The position numbers were made by a program, and so were the translations under genes. Shown here piece after piece: positions 6,167 to 9,241 of a stretch of 9,241 bases of DNA (positions are counted from its first letter, which is position 1; the number at the start of each line of letters is the position of its first letter). Origin of the DNA: Patescibacteria group bacterium (GTDB lineage: Bacteria; Patescibacteriota; Gracilibacteria; BD1-5; UBA6164); assembly GCA_018623505.1 (NCBI GenBank), contig JAAZVM010000013.1, positions 1 through 9,241 of the forward strand, written 5' to 3'. The notes beneath the pieces were generated by a model that saw nothing but the letters and a program-made list of their open reading frames with translations, was not told the DNA's origin and made no database searches.

Positions 6167-8042
6167 AACTTTTATTTTTATACTCTTCTACCAATCTATT
6201 TTTAAAATCTTCTAATTTTTCAACAGTTTGCTCTTTTGTTTTATAATTTCTAACTGCAACAGTTCAATCTGTTTTTTCTTGTTCACCTATAACTAATATA
6301 TAGTTGTTGTGCATTTTTTCAGCATTTCTTACTTTTTTATTTAGAGAATCTGTAGAAAAATCTCATGAAACTCTTAATCAAGCTGACTTTAAAGAAGAAA
6401 CAACTTCACTAGCATAGTCATCAAACATAGGTAAAACAGGTAAAACTGTAACTTGTCTAGGAGATAACCATAGTGGGAAGATACCAGCAAAATGCTCGAT
6501 TAAAACTCACATACCTCTTTCTAAACTTCAAGAAATAGCTCTATGGATAACAACTGGTTTTTCTTGTTCTCAAGCCTCATTTGTAAAACTTAAATCAAAT
6601 CTAACTGGTAGATTAAAATCACACTGTATAGTTGCTAATTGCCACTCTCTACCTATCGCATCTTTAAACATAAAGTCTAGTTTTGGTCAGTAAAAAGCTG
6701 CTTCTCACTCTACTCTTTTATATGGAAGATTATTTTCTTGACTAGCTTCTTCTAAAGCTGTTTCAGCCATATTCCAAACATCTTCTCATCATAAGTATTT
6801 TGATTTATCATCTCATCTCACAGATAAACTTACCCAGTATTCATCAGTCATACCAAGAGTTGTATAATACTCTTTTATAATATCTGTAATAACTTTTACT
6901 TCTGATTTTATTTGAGAAACTCTACAAAAAAGATGACCATCATCTTGAGTGATTGCTCTTACTCTAGTAAGACCAGAAAGTTGACCAGATTTTTCATCTC
7001 TATAAACTGTAGCTGGTTCAAAATACCTAACAGGCATATCTCTATAGCTGAATTTATTGTCAGCAAAAAGTTGCATATGATGAGGACAATTCATTGGTTT
7101 CAAGAAAAAAGTTTCTTTTGAAGTTCAACCAAAAACCTTAAACATATCTTCTAGATAATGACCTGCATGTCCTGAAGTTTCATATAAAGTTTCTTTTGCT
7201 AAATGTGGAGTCCAAACTCTATCGTAACCTCTATTTTGATGAAGCTCCCATAGGTATTTTTCCATCTCACTTCTTACAATCATACCAGCTGGTTGCATAA
7301 GAGGTAAACCTGGACCTATCAAATCACTTATAGTAAAAAGCTTTAGTTTTGCTCATAGGATTCTATGATCTCTTTTTTTTGCCTCTTCAAGCATATGAAG
7401 ATAAGCATCAAGCTCTTCTTTTGTATCAAAAGCATAAGCATAAATCCTAGTTAATTGTGCTTTTTCAGCATCACCTAACCAGTAAGCACCAGCTACTTTA
7501 GCAAGTTTAAAACTATTTGCATCTAGTTCTTTAGTATTGTTTACATGAGGTCCTGTACACATATCTATAAACTTTAGATTTTTTACTTGGTCTCCGTCTA
7601 AATCTGAAAAATCCTCTAAACTATTTGTAGAAAGATAGTCTTGAAGTGAAGTATAATAATCACTTGATTTTCATTTTGATACATTGAAATAAAAACTTAT
7701 CTTATCAGAAAGCTTTTCTTTATTTTTGAAATCACCACTTTCAAATCTATCAATAAGTTCTGTTTTGAAGTTTTCATTCATTGCATTTAAAACTTCTCTA
7801 GCTTTAGAGTAGTCAACTTCAAACTTTTTAAATTCTTGTCCTTGAGTTATGATTTTTTTCATAGATTTTTCAATCTTTTTCAAATCTTTATCTGAAAACT
7901 CAACTTCTCAAAAATCAAAGTCATAATAAAACCCATTTTCTGTATCTGGACCAGTTGCTATTTTTACTTCTGGAAAATTTTGTTTTACTGCTTGGGCCAT
8001 TATATGAGCCAAAGAGTGTCTTTTTGTACTTATGTTTGTCAT
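6162..8042 (-). CDS. thrS: Threonyl-tRNA synthetase lacking the TGS domain
   Basis: The gene encodes 626 residues from ATG at 8042-8040 to TAA at 6164-6162. It charges tRNA-Thr with threonine in the cytosol. The protein begins directly at the N2 editing domain: His9 and His13 (RHSLAHIM), Cys162 and His166 (CTGPHV) match the HxxxH/CxxxH editing site. The catalytic core has MNCPHH (Cys319), RDE motif 2 (Arg348), QDDGHLFC (His370) and motif 3 VIHRAISGSLERG (His500). Cys319, His370 and His500 are the expected zinc ligands. The C-terminal anticodon-binding domain ends with [19 protein letters not shown]. The usual ~60-residue N-terminal TGS domain is absent, and an in-frame TAA three codons upstream rules out a longer start. 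The spacing between the two editing motifs is about 44 residues longer than in E. coli ThrRS. Two terminator-like hairpins lie between the nearest promoter and the ATG, suggesting attenuation. Confidence 0.95.
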
Positions 8043-8060
8043 ATGTATTTATTTAAAAAT

Positions 8061-8092
8061 AAAAAACTCTTATATGACTATAAGAGTTTTTT
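8061..8092. terminator. Terminator/attenuator hairpin directly upstream of thrS
   Basis: A perfect 14-bp stem, AAAAAACTCTTATA (8061-8074) with TATAAGAGTTTTTT (8079-8092), closes a TGAC tetraloop. On the minus strand the T-run ends about 18 nt before the thrS ATG. No promoter fits between it and the gene, so it probably acts as a thrS attenuator. It is equally strong on the plus strand, but no plus-strand gene ends here. Confidence 0.6.
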
Positions 8093-8106
8093 TGAGCTAT
8101 ATTTCT

Positions 8107-8199
8107 TTTACACACAAAAAACCTCTATATCATAGAAGTATAAGTTTTTGTAGTGGTTACAAGTTGTGCTAGGATCACGATGCCTTGTTAAGAAATAAC
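8107..8199 (-). ncRNA. Structured RNA-3 / thrS leader, unknown class
   Basis: Downstream of a TTGACT-16-TATATT minus-strand promoter is a GC-richer segment. It has a two-part hairpin: ACAAG/CTTGT at 8159-8163 and 8184-8188, with an inner stem 8164-8168/8176-8180 and a 7-nt loop. A weaker hairpin with a minus-strand T-run follows (8116-8149). Transcription should start near 8199. It is either a ~95-nt independent RNA or the first part of a ~155-nt thrS leader; the second hairpin at 8061-8092 favours a leader. The T-box motif (UGGNACCGCG type) is not visible, and no known class is recognised. The inner stem pairs slightly better if read from the plus strand (a G-U pair becomes A-C on the minus strand), so the orientation rests on the promoter. 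Confidence 0.45.
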
Positions 8200-8205
8200 G
8201 ATATA

Positions 8206-8233
8206 AATATATAAATTTTATAAATAAAGTCAA
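8206..8233 (-). promoter_or_regulatory. Promoter for RNA-3 and/or thrS
   Basis: On the minus strand, TTGACT (8233-8228), a 16-bp spacer, then TATATT (8211-8206). This is the same -35 hexamer and spacing as the RNA-1 and RNA-2 promoters. The predicted start is near 8199, leaving a leader of about 155 nt before thrS. Confidence 0.6.
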
Positions 8234-8322
8234 AATATATTGGCATCAAATTATTTGAAAAACAAAATAAAAATCTGTCAAAAGAAAAATAAGAAAATAC
8301 TTATTTTATGAGCAAAATTGGA

Positions 8323-8328
8323 TATAAT
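8323..8328 (+). promoter_or_regulatory. -10 box of the pilin-FecR gene
   Basis: A consensus TATAAT lies 30 bp before the ATG at 8359. The -35 region (about 8300-8305, CTTATT) is weak. Initiation near 8335 would place the upstream in-frame ATG at 8308 outside the transcript, supporting the start at 8359. Confidence 0.5.
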
Positions 8329-8358
8329 GACAAGAAATATGTATTAACTAAATTAAAA

Positions 8359-9241
8359 ATGAACAAAAAAGCATTTTCTTTTATCGAAGTTATAATCTCT
8401 GTAACTATAATGACAGTATTATGAGTGATAGCAGTTTCTACAAGTAATAACCTAAAATCAAACTCTGATAACTCTAGAGTTATAGCAGATATATCATCTA
8501 TAAAAAATGCATTGGTTTCATACAAATGAGTTGATAGAGAACTTCCAAGTGTTATGTGAAACAAAAACTTCTATGACTCTATAGGAGTATACACTTGAAG
8601 TGTAACTTGAGCTTTTTGAGAATACTGACAATTCACTGAAAAAACTTTAAATAAAGCATATCTAAACTTCACTCCTCTAGACCCAAAAACAAACTCTTAC
8701 TATAGCTACGGTAAAGCAATTGCAAAAAACCAATTTGAAATAGCATGAGTAATTAAAATACAAAATCAATACTCAACCAAAGTGGTATGAGACTATACAG
8801 CAGAAAACTGACCTTTTAGTCTTATCAGATCTTTTAACTCAAATTATTTTGTGGTAGATGATGGGATGTACTTACCCTACAATCCTGAAGAAAGAGCACT
8901 TATAGCTACAGATAGAAACTGATACATATATAAAAAATGAGATACTATCTCAACTTGAGCTTGAGAAAATAAAGAAATATATTTTTCAGATGGTAGTGTT
9001 TCTGTCATAACAGAAAACTCTAGCATAACTCTGACAGAAATGGACTTCCCTAGTGAAACCAACCTTATATCAAAAATACTTATAACTCTAGATGCTGGTA
9101 GTATATGGACAAAAGCTACAAAACTAGATTCTGAGTCTAGTTTCGAAGTATGGTCTACAGATACAGCTGCAACAGTTAGATGAACTATTTTCTGAGTAGA
9201 TAAACAATCAAGCTATACAACAGTAACTGTTATAGAGTGAA
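8359..9241 (+). CDS. Type IV prepilin-like protein with a FecR-like domain (3' end outside window)
   Basis: 294 residues are visible, from ATG at 8359 to the window edge. The N-terminus MNKKA|FSFIEVIISVTIMTVLGV is a class III prepilin signal: short basic leader, cleavage before Phe6, Glu10 (Glu5 of the mature chain), then a hydrophobic helix to about residue 28. The middle (residues ~30-235) has a pseudopilin-like spacing and Asn/Ser/Tyr-rich strands. From about residue 236 (LITLDAGSIWTKATKLDS, then FEVWSTDTAATVRGTIFGVD) the sequence fits the FecR fold, with VRGT at 273-276. Seventeen TGA glycines against five GGN are in frame, including the VRGT glycine. An in-frame ATG at 8308 would add 17 residues, but the TATAAT at 8323 and normal leader length favour 8359. 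The protein is probably membrane-inserted and processed by a prepilin peptidase, exposing the FecR-like domain outside the cell. Confidence 0.85.

Noticed and set aside
6912..7121. Plus-strand ORF of 69 codons
   Set aside because: It is antisense to the conserved catalytic core of thrS and shows no independent signal.
8141..8207. tRNA-like fold on the plus strand (D-arm-like AGTGGTT, a 5-bp stem with 7-nt loop CTAGGAT giving anticodon AGG)
   Set aside because: There is no TTCNANN T-loop, no 7-bp acceptor stem and no CCA, AGG is not a normal bacterial Pro anticodon, and the promoter points to the other strand.
8043..8233. Classical T-box riboswitch upstream of thrS
   Set aside because: The conserved antiterminator UGGNACCGCG-type motif is not visible on the minus strand; only generic hairpins are.
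8301..9062. Minus-strand ORFs at 8301-8564 and 8877-9062
   Set aside because: They are antisense shadows of the pilin-FecR gene, whose frame has a clear prepilin signal and FecR motif.
1..9241. Multiple pseudogenes or frameshifted genes
   Set aside because: All interruptions are in-frame TGA at positions that want glycine; there are no TAA/TAG interruptions or frameshifts, so recoding explains them.
1..9241. CRISPR array, insertion sequence, integrase or prophage
   Set aside because: I saw no spaced direct repeats, transposase or phage-like genes. The repeats present are terminator palindromes and RNA stems.

Overview
The window reads coherently only when UGA is translated as glycine (genetic code 25). 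All seven protein-coding genes run through many in-frame TGA codons and stop only at TAA or TAG. TGA falls at structural glycines such as the FAD-loop glycines of the oxidoreductase and the VRGT glycine of the FecR domain. With the very low GC content and A-rich, Shine-Dalgarno-less gene starts, this points to the candidate phyla Absconditabacteria (SR1) or Gracilibacteria. The single CGG codon in the seven genes sits at the near-invariant tryptophan of the aldehyde dehydrogenase PWNFP motif. That suggests CGG = Trp as well, a change I recall being predicted for part of Absconditabacteria, which makes SR1 the better guess.

Layout. 1-684 (+): 3' end of an unrecognised protein. 704-1828 (-): BaiN/HI0933-like flavoprotein. 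1904-2141 (+): promoter, structured RNA and terminator (RNA-1). 2165-3532 (-): succinate-semialdehyde-dehydrogenase-like ALDH. 3559-3734 (+): promoter, structured RNA and terminator (RNA-2). 3733-5346 (-): thiamine-diphosphate enzyme of the acetolactate synthase family. 5482-6138 (+): MgtC/SapB-family membrane protein. 6162-8042 (-): threonyl-tRNA synthetase lacking the TGS domain. 8058-8233 (-): promoter, structured leader or small RNA and two terminator-like hairpins before thrS (RNA-3). 8359-9241 (+, cut by the window): type IV prepilin N-terminus fused to a FecR-like domain.

How the parts may work together. The TPP enzyme and the ALDH are consecutive on one strand, and no terminator for that strand is evident between them. 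This matches the cyanobacterial pair 2-oxoglutarate decarboxylase (annotated as acetolactate synthase) plus succinic semialdehyde dehydrogenase, so a 2-oxoglutarate to succinate route is the most interesting metabolic reading. Plain acetolactate synthesis remains possible. Convergent genes are separated by near-perfect palindromic, bidirectional terminators that contain stop codons.

The least explained content is RNA. Three non-coding loci share a promoter of TTGACT, 16 bp, then a TATA-type -10. RNA-1 and RNA-2 also share a 3' module (CTTAGCTT, then GCTA, then GGTGNATAA) just before their terminators. I could not match them to tmRNA, RNase P, SRP, 6S or a riboswitch class, so they may be a new paralogous RNA family.
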